Assembly (NCBI RefSeq): GCF_017963645.1
Contig: NZ_JAGMWN010000006.1
Coordinates: 295,916-359,915, forward strand
Origin: Marivibrio halodurans
GTDB lineage: Bacteria > Pseudomonadota > Alphaproteobacteria > UBA8366 > Aestuariispiraceae
Length of the DNA: 64,000 nucleotides
Direction of reading: 5' to 3'
The translations under genes and the position numbers were made by a program. Below the pieces are notes generated by a model, which worked only from the letters and a program-made list of their open reading frames with translations, was not told where the DNA came from and did no database searches. This document shows, one piece after another, positions 1 through 7,876 of this stretch. The number at the start of each line of letters is the position of its first letter. Positions within the stretch are counted from its first letter, which is position 1.

Positions 1-61
1 GCCCGCGCACGGTAATCAGGTCCGGGGCGCCGGGGCCGGCGCCGATGAAATGGACGGTCAT
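1..61 (-). CDS. cobM: CobM, precorrin-4 C11-methyltransferase (5' end only)
   Basis: Only the first 20 codons lie in the window; the gene continues beyond base 1. The translation opens MTVHFIGAGPGAPDLITVRG, and the GAGPGAPDLIT stretch is the SAM-binding N-terminal signature of the corrin-ring methyltransferases, with wording typical of CobM/CbiF. CobM methylates C11 of precorrin-4. It is the last visible gene of the minus-strand cobalamin operon, 67 bases after the cbiG-cobJ stop. Another methyltransferase of the same superfamily cannot be fully excluded from so short a piece. Confidence 0.75.
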   Translation of the reverse strand, partial: MTVHFIGAGPGAPDLITVRG

Positions 62-128
62 GACGTTCCGATCCTCTTTGTAACGATAAAATCCAGGCGG
101 CGTGGTGACCGATCCGGACGACTTGCCT

Positions 129-1958
129 TCAAGGGTTGGCCTCGCCCCGTTTGCGCGCATAGCCCCGGGGCGTGAAAAGGCGTGGCGTGCCCGCCTGATC
201 GAAGGCGCGGCTCTGGCTGTTGCCGATCAGGACAAGGGTCAGCATATCGACCGTTTCGGGATCGAAATCGGAGAGCGTCACGAGATCGATCGCCTCCTCC
301 GGCCGGCCGAGGGACCGGCAGATCGCGACCGGGGTCTCCGGCGGGCGGTGGGTGGCCAGGATGCGCTTCGCCTCCGGCAGAAGGGTTCGGCGGCGCTGGC
401 TCTGGGGATTGTAGAAGGCGGTGACGAAATCCCCGGTCGCGGCGGCTTCCAACCGTTGCATGATCGTGTCGCGCGGGGTCAGCAGATCGGAAAGGCTGAT
501 CAGGCAGAAATCATGCCCCATCGGCGCGCCCAGGCGCGCGGCCGCCGCCTGGAAGGCGCTGATGCCGGGGACGACGGTCAAGGCCACGGCGCGTTCCGCC
601 CGGCTCCCGCTCTTCTCCACCAGCTCCATCACCAGGGTGGCGAGCGCATAGATCCCCGGATCGCCGGAACAGACCAGCGCGACGTCCCGTCCCTCCGCGG
701 CCAGCGCCAATGCCTTGGCGGCCCGTGCCTCTTCCGCGCCCAGCGCGCTTTCATGGGTCGGCTTGCCGCCGATCAGATCGCGCGCGAGGTCGAGATAAAG
801 GCCATAGCCGACCACCACCTCCGCCCGGCGCAGGGCCGAGACCGCCTCCGCCGTTCGCCATGCCGCGTCGCCGGGGCCGATGCCGACCACGCTGAGATGT
901 CCACGGGCCCGGCCGCGCGCCGGATCGACGGCCATCCCGTCGGCGGCGCGGGCGATGGCCAGGGTGTAGCCATCTCGTTTCACTTTCGGAACAACAAGCG
1001 ATGCGCCGGGCCCGGCGAGCGCCAGGGCCGAGGCCTCCGCCACCCCATGGCATCCGACCTCGCGGAAGACGGTCTCGGAGGGATTGGCGAGGCGTGGGGT
1101 CTCCGCCTCCAGCGCCGCCGCCGGGAAAAGCCGCAATGGACGATCCAGCGCCCGGGAAAGCGCCGCCATCGCGGGTTCGTCCGCCTTCAAATCGATGCTG
1201 CCGATGGCGGCGACGGCGGCGTCGGCGAGTCCCGCCTCCGCCAGCGTCTCGCGCGCCAGATCGACCAACCCCTGGGCCGGGGCCAGCCGCTCGCACCCCA
1301 CGCCGATCGCAAGGCTGGGCGGATGGATGTGCAGGGTGGCGGATGCGTCCTCCGCCGGGCGGTGGTCGCTGATCGCGATGTGGTAGGGGGCGTCGTCGGT
1401 CGTCCCGCCATCGGGCAGGATGGGCCAATCCCCCGGGCCCGCCGCGCGCGTCAGGCGGACCGATTCGCCCGCCAGCAGGGCGGCGGCGATATCCTTAGCG
1501 GCTTCCGGATTGGCGACATGCCAACCCGGCGGCGGATCGTCGAGCGCGAGACCCAGCGCCACCTCCCCCGCCGTCGTCACGGCGGCATGCCCGCCCAGCA
1601 GGTCGGCGATGCGCCGGGCCAACCGATTGGCGCCGCGATGCCCGCCCAGAAGCGGCACCACGCTCGCCCCATCCTCGGACAGGGCCAGGACCGGCGGTTC
1701 CGCCCGCTTGTCGCCGAGATGGGGGGCCAGCGCGCGGATCACGATCCCGGCGGCGCAAAGCGCGACGATCGGACGGCCTTCCCGGAACAGGTCGGCCAGA
1801 TATTTCGTTGTCTTATCGAAATGATAATCGGCGCGGCCGACACGGCCCACCCGGCCATGCACCGTGCCGCCGCCCAGCGCGGCGACGAGCCGATGGGCCA
1901 GCGCTTCACCGCCCGCCGTCAGGGCCAGGATGACGGGATCGTCCGATTCATCGATCAT
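129..1958 (-). CDS. cobJ: CbiG-CobJ fusion: cobalt-precorrin-5A hydrolase + precorrin-3B C17-methyltransferase
   Basis: A fusion of about 609 residues. The N-terminal half is CbiG-like: a core with LCAAGIVIRALAPHLGDK and LLGGHRGANRLA, then a CobE/CbiG C-terminal domain with AIGVGCERLAP and GSIDLKADEPAM. The C-terminal ~240 residues are a SAM-dependent methyltransferase with VVGIGPGDAAWRT, CSGDPGIYALA and VVPGISAFQAAAARLGAP, the CobJ/CbiH pattern. CobJ methylates C17 and contracts the ring; CbiG opens the ring-A lactone and releases acetaldehyde in the cobalt-early route. The chosen ATG overlaps the cobI stop by four bases; an in-frame ATG at 1973 is an equal alternative. Fused CbiG/CobJ proteins are known, so the fusion itself is not novel. 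Confidence 0.9.
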   Translation of the reverse strand: MIDESDDPVILALTAGGEALAHRLVAALGGGTVHGRVGRVGRADYHFDKTTKYLADLFREGRPIVALCAAGIVIRALAPHLGDKRAEPPVLALSEDGASVVPLLGGHRGANRLARRIADLLGGHAAVTTAGEVALGLALDDPPPGWHVANPEAAKDIAAALLAGESVRLTRAAGPGDWPILPDGGTTDDAPYHIAISDHRPAEDASATLHIHPPSLAIGVGCERLAPAQGLVDLARETLAEAGLADAAVAAIGSIDLKADEPAMAALSRALDRPLRLFPAAALEAETPRLANPSETVFREVGCHGVAEASALALAGPGASLVVPKVKRDGYTLAIARAADGMAVDPARGRARGHLSVVGIGPGDAAWRTAEAVSALRRAEVVVGYGLYLDLARDLIGGKPTHESALGAEEARAAKALALAAEGRDVALVCSGDPGIYALATLVMELVEKSGSRAERAVALTVVPGISAFQAAAARLGAPMGHDFCLISLSDLLTPRDTIMQRLEAAATGDFVTAFYNPQSQRRRTLLPEAKRILATHRPPETPVAICRSLGRPEEAIDLVTLSDFDPETVDMLTLVLIGNSQSRAFDQAGTPRLFTPRGYARKRGEANP

Positions 1959-2686
1959 TGCGTTTTCGACCATACTGTTCCGCGCCGGTGGGCGAGGATC
2001 ATCGAGAAATAAGGCGCCGTATCCTCCACCAGATCGGCGAGCGGCAGGACCCGTTGTTCCGCCATGCTGGCATGGCTGATATAGCGCGCATGCTCGGCCA
2101 GCCCGGTTTCGGCCAAGGCCCGCTTCACCTTGGCGAGATGGCGGCCGACCTTGATGATGGCGACGGCCTCCGCCCGGGCGAGGCATTCGACCAGCGCCGT
2201 TTCCTCCAGCGGGCCGGGCAGGACCGTGAGTACGTCGTTGCGCGCGGCCAGCGGGGCATGCGCCGCTGCCGCCGTGGCGGTCAGGGCGGAGACGCCGGGC
2301 ACCACCTCCGTGCGGAATCGCTCGGCCAACCGGGCGAAAAGATACATGAAGCTGCCATAGAAGAAGGGATCGCCCTCGCACAGCACGGCGACGTCCCGAC
2401 CCGCCGTCAGATGCGCGCCGATCGTCTCCGCCGCCTCGTCATAGACGGCCTGGGCGGGGAAGCGCGCGGGCACCATCGGCATGCGGATGGCGATTTCCTC
2501 CCGCCCCTCGGGGATGTGCGGGGCGGCGATGCGCCGGGCCATGGAGTCCCCCTCCAGCGGCGCGGGATAGGCGATCACCGGCGCCTCGCGCAGGATGCGC
2601 GCGGCCTTCAGGGTCAACAGCTCCGGATCGCCGGGCCCGACGCCAAGGCCGAAGAGTGTGCCGGCGGGCTTGTCGCGCGCGCTCAT
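1955..2686 (-). CDS. cobI: CobI, precorrin-2 C20-methyltransferase
   Basis: 243 residues, the usual size for CobI/CbiL. Motifs are GVGPGDPELLTLKAARIL near residue 15, LCEGDPFFYGSFMYL near residue 105 and VVPGVSALTATAAA near residue 130, the three blocks of the corrin C20 methyltransferase fold. It transfers a methyl group from SAM to C20 of precorrin-2 (or cobalt-sirohydrochlorin in the early-cobalt route). It starts 21 bases after the cobL stop and ends overlapping the start of the CbiG-CobJ fusion, so it is translationally coupled to it. Which substrate it uses cannot be told from sequence by eye. Confidence 0.92.
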   Translation of the reverse strand: MSARDKPAGTLFGLGVGPGDPELLTLKAARILREAPVIAYPAPLEGDSMARRIAAPHIPEGREEIAIRMPMVPARFPAQAVYDEAAETIGAHLTAGRDVAVLCEGDPFFYGSFMYLFARLAERFRTEVVPGVSALTATAAAAHAPLAARNDVLTVLPGPLEETALVECLARAEAVAIIKVGRHLAKVKRALAETGLAEHARYISHASMAEQRVLPLADLVEDTAPYFSMILAHRRGTVWSKTQ

Positions 2687-2707
2687 GACGGATTTCGCTT
2701 CCTATTC

Positions 2708-3955
2708 CTACGCATGGGGCTTGGTCCAGTGATACTGCGTGACCGGCATCAGCGGCCGCCAGCCGTGATAGGGTCCGACCGGGACCAGGTGGGAGACCGC
2801 GATCCGGCTCATCTCCCCCCCCTGCTCCCGGTGGAGGGCGGTCAGCGCGGCCTCCCCCTCCAGCGTCACGGCGTTCGCCACCAGCCGCCCGTCGGGGGCG
2901 AGCGCCGCGCGGCACGCCGCGACCAGCCCCGGCGTGGTCAGCCCCCCGCCGATGAAGATGGCGTCGGGGCGCTCGTCCCCGCCCGCCGGATCGTCGAGCG
3001 CCCCCGGCGCCTCCCCCGCCCGGATGGCCAGGGTGGGGGTGCCGAGGCGCGCCGCGTTCTCCGCGATCAGGGTCCGCCGTTCCGCCGATCGCTCAATGGC
3101 GACGGCGCGCCCGCCCGCGCGCATCCATTCGATCGCGACGGAGCCGCACCCCGCCCCCACGTCCCACAGCAACGCGCCCGGCGCCGGCGCCAGCGCCGCC
3201 AGGGTGGCCGCGCGCACCTCCCGCTTGGTGAGCTGCCCGTCATGGCGGAAGACCGCGTCCGGCAGGCCGGGCACGCGCGGCTGCCAAGACGTTCCGGGCG
3301 CGGGCGACAAGGCGACCGCGATGGTGTTGAGGTCCGGTTGGCGGTCGTGGGTCCAGCCTTCGGCCGTGCCCTCGACCCGGCTTTCGGCCGCGCCACCCAG
3401 ATGGGATAGGACGGTCATCGCGCTGGGCCCCCATCCGGCCACGCGCAGCGCGTCCGCCACCCGGGCCGGGGTGTCGCCATCCTCCGACAGGATGAGGAGC
3501 CGCGCCCCCGGCTGCAGATGAAGCGAGAGCAGCGAGAGCGGCCGGCCATGGAGCGTCAGCCGCGTCACCTCCTCCAATGGCCAGCCGAGCCGCGCGGCCG
3601 CCAGGGCGAAGGCACCGGCCACCGGATGCACCGACAGCGCCGCATGTCCGAAGACCCGGCCCAGCGTCACGCCGATGCCGTAGCTCATCGGATCGCCGGT
3701 CGCCAAAACGCAGACCCGCCGCCCCGCCGCCGCGCGGATATCCGCGACGGTCTCGGACAATGGGCTTTTCCAACCCATGCGCTCCGCCGGGTGATCCGCC
3801 GGCAGCATCGCCAGATGCCGCGCGCCGCCGACAACCAATTCCGCATCCGAAACGAGTTGGCGCGGCGCCGCCGCCAACCCGTCCAGCCCGTCTTCTCCAA
3901 TCCCGACGATCGAGAGCCAGGGGGCGGGTGGGGAAGGTTCCGGCCCGTCGCTCAT
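2708..3955 (-). CDS. cobL: CobL, precorrin-6Y C5,15-methyltransferase (decarboxylating)
   Basis: A two-domain protein of about 415 residues, as expected for CobL (CbiE + CbiT). The N-terminal CbiE part has LSIVGIGEDGLDGL and ATGDPMSYGIGVTLG. The C-terminal CbiT part has the Rossmann methyltransferase motif LLWDVGAGCGSVAIEWM and DAIFIGGGL. It methylates C5 and C15 and decarboxylates the ring-C acetate. The ATG at 3955 overlaps the cobH TGA by four bases, which decides the start over the longer upstream reading frame, whose extra residues are out-of-frame cobH. Confidence 0.93.
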   Translation of the reverse strand: MSDGPEPSPPAPWLSIVGIGEDGLDGLAAAPRQLVSDAELVVGGARHLAMLPADHPAERMGWKSPLSETVADIRAAAGRRVCVLATGDPMSYGIGVTLGRVFGHAALSVHPVAGAFALAAARLGWPLEEVTRLTLHGRPLSLLSLHLQPGARLLILSEDGDTPARVADALRVAGWGPSAMTVLSHLGGAAESRVEGTAEGWTHDRQPDLNTIAVALSPAPGTSWQPRVPGLPDAVFRHDGQLTKREVRAATLAALAPAPGALLWDVGAGCGSVAIEWMRAGGRAVAIERSAERRTLIAENAARLGTPTLAIRAGEAPGALDDPAGGDERPDAIFIGGGLTTPGLVAACRAALAPDGRLVANAVTLEGEAALTALHREQGGEMSRIAVSHLVPVGPYHGWRPLMPVTQYHWTKPHA

Positions 3956-4608
3956 GCCCGTGTCTCCTCCGGATTGCCGGCGGCCAGCGCGTTGACCGCC
4001 GCCGCCGCCAGCGCGCTGCCGCCTTCCCGCCCGGTCAATGTGATATGGGCGAGGCCGAGGTCGGCGGCCGCCTCGACCAGCGCCGCCTTGGATTCCGCCG
4101 CGCCGACGAAACCGACGGGAAAGCCCAGGATCAGGGCGGGTTTCGGCGCGCCGGCCGCGACTGCCTCCAACAGCGCGAAAAGCGCCGTCGGCGCATTGCC
4201 GATGGCCACCACGGCGCCGGCCAGCCAAGGCTCCCACAGCGCGACCTGCGCGGCCGAGCGCGTGGTGCCCAGCCGCGCGGCCCGGCCCGCCACGCCCGGC
4301 GCGTCGATCAGGCAGATCAGGTCGTTCTCCCCCGGCAGGCGCGCACGCATCACCCCGGCCGCCACCATTTTCGCGTCGCACAGCACCGGCGCCCCGGCGT
4401 CGAGCGCGGCGCGCCCCGCCGCCGGCGCCCCGTCCGACCAGCGCAGATCGGCGGCGATTTCCGGTCGCCCGACCGCATGGATCAGCCTGAGCGCCATCGG
4501 ATGCAGCGCCTCGGGCAGGGCGGAGAGGTCGGCGGCCGCCCGGATACGGCGGAAACTCTCCGCATAGATCGCCTGCGGGTCGCGGATATAGTCGAAGGAT
4601 CGGGTCAT
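3952..4608 (-). CDS. cobH: CobH, precorrin-8X methylmutase
   Basis: 218 residues, the normal length for CobH/CbiC. The protein opens with a FDYIRDPQAIYAESFRRI stretch typical of the family, has the block containing the proposed catalytic histidine (LRLIHAVGRPEIAADLRWS) and the ligand-binding segments VLCDAKMVAAGVMR and GNAPTALFALLE. It moves the methyl group from C11 to C12, yielding hydrogenobyrinate or its cobalt form. Both ends overlap neighbours by four bases (the DUF429-like gene upstream, cobL downstream), showing tight translational coupling. Confidence 0.94.
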   Translation of the reverse strand: MTRSFDYIRDPQAIYAESFRRIRAAADLSALPEALHPMALRLIHAVGRPEIAADLRWSDGAPAAGRAALDAGAPVLCDAKMVAAGVMRARLPGENDLICLIDAPGVAGRAARLGTTRSAAQVALWEPWLAGAVVAIGNAPTALFALLEAVAAGAPKPALILGFPVGFVGAAESKAALVEAAADLGLAHITLTGREGGSALAAAAVNALAAGNPEETRA

Positions 4609-5645
4609 GCCGCGTGGTTTTCCCTTTCCGCGCCGGGATCGCCCGGGGTCAGGGCGGGCCGGTCCGTGACGCCCAGAATCCAGGCTTCCTCCCGCTCCAC
4701 ATCCGCGCGGGCCGCCGCGTCCAGCCCCGGATCGCCGAGGAACAGCGGGGCGAGCGCGCCTTCCCCGTCGCGCGCGGCGAGCGCCTTGGCGACGGCGGCG
4801 ACCTGGCCGGCGTCCTTCGGCTTCCCCGGGATCGCTTCCGGCGCGACCAGGCTCGGATAAAGCTCCGCCAGGATGATCGTGCCCGCCGGGGCGTCGGTCA
4901 GCCCGGTTTCGAACGGCCAGATCTGTGTCGCGAAGGCAAGCGCGGGGTCGGTGCGGATTTGCCAGACGCGCGGAATGCCGGTCAGCGCCTGACCCCCGGC
5001 CGATCCGGCATAGGCCAGCTTCCAGACCGGCTGGGTGCTGGGCACGCGCCGTTCCGTCGCGCGACGCTCCGCCGGTTCGCCCGCGCGCCGCGCCCGGCGG
5101 CCGCGCGCGGCCAGGGTCGGCCCCTCCCGGCCCGCCGGGCAGCCCCAGAAGGGAAAGGCCTCCCCCGTCATCGCGGCGTTGAGGGTCGATCCGACATCGA
5201 AACGATTATTGGCGTTATTCTCCCCGTCGCTCAACAGCGCATCGATCCGCGCCCAGAGCTTACGCCATTCCAGCCCGCCCGCGAGGCCCAGCGCCGCCGC
5301 CGTCCCGGCCGGATAGCCGAAGGGGAAATCGAAGCCGATCACGGTCCGCCCGCCGCGCGCCAGACGCTCCCCCGCCAGCGCGATCAACCGCCGTGTCGCT
5401 GCCGCGCGTGTCGGCGGATTCTCCAGAACCGAAAGCGTGGCCCGGGCTTCCCCGCGCTCGTCGGCGCCGCGATCCACCACGCCGATCCATATGGAATCCT
5501 TTCCCCGGACCGGCCTGGACGCTGCCGACCAGTCCACGGCGATATAGTGATCGAAGAGCGGCGCGGTCATGGTCCGTCGCATGGCTGGCGGTCGGGCGGT
5601 TGTCGGATGGGCGGGAGACGGGTGGAAAGCGGCTTCGGTGCTCAC
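4605..5645 (-). CDS. DUF429-like protein embedded in the cobalamin operon, function unknown
   Basis: 346 residues from a GTG whose GTGA overlaps the cbiX stop. Internal ATGs at residues 22 and 26 are possible starts and the first 21 residues look poorly constrained. The body begins YIAVDWSAASRP, then GFDFPFGYPAGTA and NNRFDVGSTLN, and ends with LYPSLVAPE and KDAGQVAAVAKALAARD. The DWS and FDFPFGYP blocks with a late Asp resemble the RNase H-like DUF429 group. Some relatives carry a molybdopterin-guanine dinucleotide annotation for which I see no basis. Overlap on both sides with cbiX and cobH suggests a role tied to corrin synthesis, but this is inference from context. Confidence 0.75.
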   Translation of the reverse strand: MSTEAAFHPSPAHPTTARPPAMRRTMTAPLFDHYIAVDWSAASRPVRGKDSIWIGVVDRGADERGEARATLSVLENPPTRAAATRRLIALAGERLARGGRTVIGFDFPFGYPAGTAAALGLAGGLEWRKLWARIDALLSDGENNANNRFDVGSTLNAAMTGEAFPFWGCPAGREGPTLAARGRRARRAGEPAERRATERRVPSTQPVWKLAYAGSAGGQALTGIPRVWQIRTDPALAFATQIWPFETGLTDAPAGTIILAELYPSLVAPEAIPGKPKDAGQVAAVAKALAARDGEGALAPLFLGDPGLDAAARADVEREEAWILGVTDRPALTPGDPGAERENHAA

Positions 5646-6820
5646 CCGGCGCCGGAGGGGTCGCCGGGCATCCGCACGCCTTCCGTCATCGACCGGGGTC
5701 CGTGCGGATGATCCGCGCGCGGATAGGGGTGGTGGTGATGGTCATGGCCGTGCCCATCATGATCGTGCCCATGGTGATGCTCATGGTGATGGCCGTGTTC
5801 GTGATGGTCGTGCTCATGCTCATGCCCATGATCGTGATCATGGCCCGGACCGGTGCCGATCCCCTCGACGTGATGGTGATGGCTTTCCTGGGCGAGGCCC
5901 ACCTCGTCCTCGAAGCCGAGGACCTGGGCGCGGTATTTGCACATCTGGCAATTCATCATGTTGGTGCCTTCGAGGATCTCGCGCACGCGTTCCGCGAAGG
6001 TCTCCATCACCATCGGATGATCGTTGAGATAGCCGGCCTTGAGGATTTGCAGGTCGGGATGGCGCGCCGCCACCGCGTCGGCATGATCGTAGATCCGCTG
6101 CACCAGGATTCCGGTGAAGAGGAAATAGGGAAAGACGATCACACGCTTGTAGCCGAGGCGCGCGGTATGCTCCAGGGTCGGCTGGACCAGCGGGAAGGTC
6201 ACGCCGGAATAGCCGACCTCGCACCAGCCGAATCCCATCCCCTCCCATAGCATGCGCGCCATCTTGGCGACGTTGGAATTGGCGTCCGGGTCGGAGGCGC
6301 CGCGGCCGATGACGACGAGGCAGACCTCCTCGTTCGCCAGCGCCCCGTGGCTTTCGTTGGCGGCGTCGACCGCCTCTTGCACCCGGGCACTGGCCGCCTT
6401 CAGCATCTTCAGGTCGACCGCCAGCTCGCGCCCATAGGTGATCGTGACGTCGCCATGCTGGGCGGCATAGGTATTGAGGACACTGGGGATATCGTTCTTG
6501 GCATGGCCGGCGGCGAACAACATGCCCGGCACCGCCAAGATACGCGTCGCGCCCGCCGCGCGCAGATTGTCGAGGCCGGTGCGGATGATCGGCGTCGCGA
6601 ATTCCAGGAAGCCGTAATCGACCGGCAGATGCGGCCAGCGCGCCTTCAGCGTCGCGGCGATCGCCTCGAATTCCCGGACCGCGCCCTCGTCCCGGCTGCC
6701 ATGGCCGCAGACCATGATGCCGATCTTCTCGCCGCCAGCATGGGTCGGAATATGGAACGGATCGTCTCCGCCCCCGCTCTCGGCACCGTCGGTGCGGTGC
6801 GCGTTCTTTACCTTGGACAT
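5642..6820 (-). CDS. cbiX: CbiX-type sirohydrochlorin cobaltochelatase with MxCxxC motif and His-rich tail
   Basis: About 392 residues from the ATG at 6820, chosen because a GGGGG Shine-Dalgarno lies just upstream; an ATG at 6871 has none. Two chelatase half-domains follow each other: IGIMVCGHGSRDEGAVREFE, and VVIGRGASDPDANSNVAKMARML. Near residue 289 is MNCQMCKYR, matching the MxCxxC [4Fe-4S] motif reported for some CbiX proteins. The last ~65 residues hold about 29 histidines in HD/HE/HG runs, a likely cobalt-binding store. The enzyme inserts Co2+ into sirohydrochlorin at the start of the corrin pathway. It is the first gene of the operon. Confidence 0.93.
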   Translation of the reverse strand: MSKVKNAHRTDGAESGGGDDPFHIPTHAGGEKIGIMVCGHGSRDEGAVREFEAIAATLKARWPHLPVDYGFLEFATPIIRTGLDNLRAAGATRILAVPGMLFAAGHAKNDIPSVLNTYAAQHGDVTITYGRELAVDLKMLKAASARVQEAVDAANESHGALANEEVCLVVIGRGASDPDANSNVAKMARMLWEGMGFGWCEVGYSGVTFPLVQPTLEHTARLGYKRVIVFPYFLFTGILVQRIYDHADAVAARHPDLQILKAGYLNDHPMVMETFAERVREILEGTNMMNCQMCKYRAQVLGFEDEVGLAQESHHHHVEGIGTGPGHDHDHGHEHEHDHHEHGHHHEHHHGHDHDGHGHDHHHHPYPRADHPHGPRSMTEGVRMPGDPSGAG

Positions 6821-7176
6821 ATTTGCCCCCGTCCTGCTCGGGTTCTCATTCGGGTCGAACGGCCCGGCCATGACGATCGGATGACGGCATGTCGGGACCG
6901 TGCCGCGCTTGCTTCATTTGCCCCGGTGGCGGCGGCCGGGTACGCATGGCGCGGACCCTATCAGGGGTCGATCACCCTGTCAGTCGTGAATGCGGCCCCG
7001 CCTGTCGAGGAGGCGCCTCCAGTGGCCATGGCGGGTTTTCATCGGGCGCGGCCATATGCTGGGTGACACGGAAATGGCCAGGGAATATCCCGCATAGGAT
7101 GCATATGATTTGCTGGACTTGTTACCCTTGGTTGATACAACTAGCTTGTGGAAAATAAACAACGGTTTAGGTCGGC
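6821..7176. promoter_or_regulatory. Divergent intergenic region between cbiX and the receiver-like gene
   Basis: 356 bases without a gene; promoters for both directions must lie here. It is AT-richer near 7081-7170 than the flanking genes. I see a short hairpin, GACCC-N6-GGGTC, near 6953-6968. I looked for a cobalamin riboswitch reading toward cbiX and did not find the CCCGCAACTG and B12-box combination. Confidence 0.5.
7132..7160 (+). promoter_or_regulatory. Candidate sigma-70 promoter for the receiver-like gene
   Basis: TTGATA at 7132-7137 and ATAAAC at 7155-7160 are separated by 17 bases in an AT-rich stretch, ending 16 bases before the ATG at 7177. The -35 match is good and the -10 is weak, so this is tentative. 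Confidence 0.3.
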
Positions 7177-7644
7177 ATGCAGGGGATGCGCGCGGCGATA
7201 TTATGCGGTCTGCGGGACGCCGCCGTCGAGCGGCGACTGGAAGCCGCGTGCGCGCATTTCGGTGGCGCCCGCATCGTCACCGCTCACGATACCGCCTCCT
7301 TGCTGCGCGGTCTCGGGCATCCCGAGTTGGCGGTGGTGGTCGCCGATCTGAAATTCGGTGAAACCGATATCTTTGAAATCCTGCGTCTGGTCCGCGCCCG
7401 GCCCGATGGCGGCGCGATCGGGGTGCTGCTCGCCCTGCCCGCCATGGAAACGGATCCGGCCGCGACGCCGACCGGATCTCGGAGGGGACGGTTGGGAGGG
7501 ATCGGTTCGGGGCAGTCCATCGACTATGTCGCCATGGCCCGCACGCAGGGCGTCGCCGGAATCATCCCACCGTCCCTCGACACCGATGATTTGCTGGCCC
7601 TGATCGCGCCCTATATTCGCGAACGCTACCGTCAGGTGCGGTGA
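7177..7644 (+). CDS. Degenerate CheY-like receiver-domain protein
   Basis: 155 residues with no output domain. The fold reads as a response-regulator receiver: AAILCGL for strand 1, then VVVADLKFGETDIFEILRLVRAR, where Asp57 sits where the phosphoacceptor would be, and a final helix LLALIAPYIRERYRQ. The acidic pair after strand 1 is absent and the conserved Lys-Pro is replaced by PPSLDTDD. A low-complexity insert (residues ~92-112) breaks the middle. It is probably not phosphorylated in the standard way. ATG 7177 is preferred over ATG 7186, which has AGGGG too close. It is divergent from the cobalamin operon; a link is unproven. Confidence 0.6.
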   Translation: MQGMRAAILCGLRDAAVERRLEAACAHFGGARIVTAHDTASLLRGLGHPELAVVVADLKFGETDIFEILRLVRARPDGGAIGVLLALPAMETDPAATPTGSRRGRLGGIGSGQSIDYVAMARTQGVAGIIPPSLDTDDLLALIAPYIRERYRQVR

Positions 7645-7663
7645 GGGCCGGGGTCCGGAACGA

Positions 7664-7693
7664 CGAAACCCCCGGGTTTCCCCGGGGGTTTCG
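7664..7693. terminator. Perfect 13-bp hairpin, probable bidirectional terminator
   Basis: Left arm 7664-7676 (CGAAACCCCCGGG) and right arm 7681-7693 are exact reverse complements around the loop TTTC. It sits between the receiver gene (plus) and the end of the tRNA-Ala gene (minus), one base from the tRNA CCA end. Neither side has a strong T run. Confidence 0.7.
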
Positions 7694-7694
7694 G

Positions 7695-7770
7695 TGGTGG
7701 AGCCGAGGGGAATCGAACCCCTGACCTCTACACTGCCAGTGTAGCGCTCTCCCAGCTGAGCTACGGCCCC
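7695..7770 (-). tRNA. tRNA-Ala(GGC)
   Basis: The minus strand gives a full 76-base cloverleaf. The acceptor stem GGGGCCG pairs with CGGCTCC (one G-U). The D arm has GCTCAGCTGGGAGAGC. The anticodon stem CTACA/TGTAG closes the loop CTGGCAG with anticodon GGC. The T arm is AGGGGTTCGAATCCCCT. Discriminator A and an encoded CCA end the gene at 7695. It reads codon GCC, the most used alanine codon in this GC-rich DNA. Confidence 0.97.
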
Positions 7771-7876
7771 TGATCGCGGTGCGTCCCGCCCCGGAAGGGC
7801 TTCCTGAATTGGACGCGCCGTCTATATAACCCTCGACCGGGCACGCGCAAGCGCTATTCGCGTTCGCGCGTATCGG

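Noticed and set aside
102..2012. Long open frame on the plus strand across the cobalamin genes.
   Set aside because: It is antisense to the CbiG-CobJ fusion, rich in Arg/Gly/Pro with no motifs, and arises from high GC at third positions.
5700..5850. CRISPR-like or tandem repeat (ATGGTGATGGTCATG-type runs).
   Set aside because: It is the antisense view of the His-rich codons at the end of cbiX and has no repeat-spacer structure.
6870..7140. Possible cobalamin riboswitch upstream of cbiX (minus strand), prompted by a GCCACTGG-like string.
   Set aside because: The CCCGCAACTG block and a proper B12 box are missing, and the order of motifs is wrong.
7664..7693. Attachment site or integrated element at the 3' end of the tRNA-Ala gene.
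   Set aside because: The sequence after the tRNA is a terminator hairpin; no integrase and no duplicate of the tRNA end is seen.
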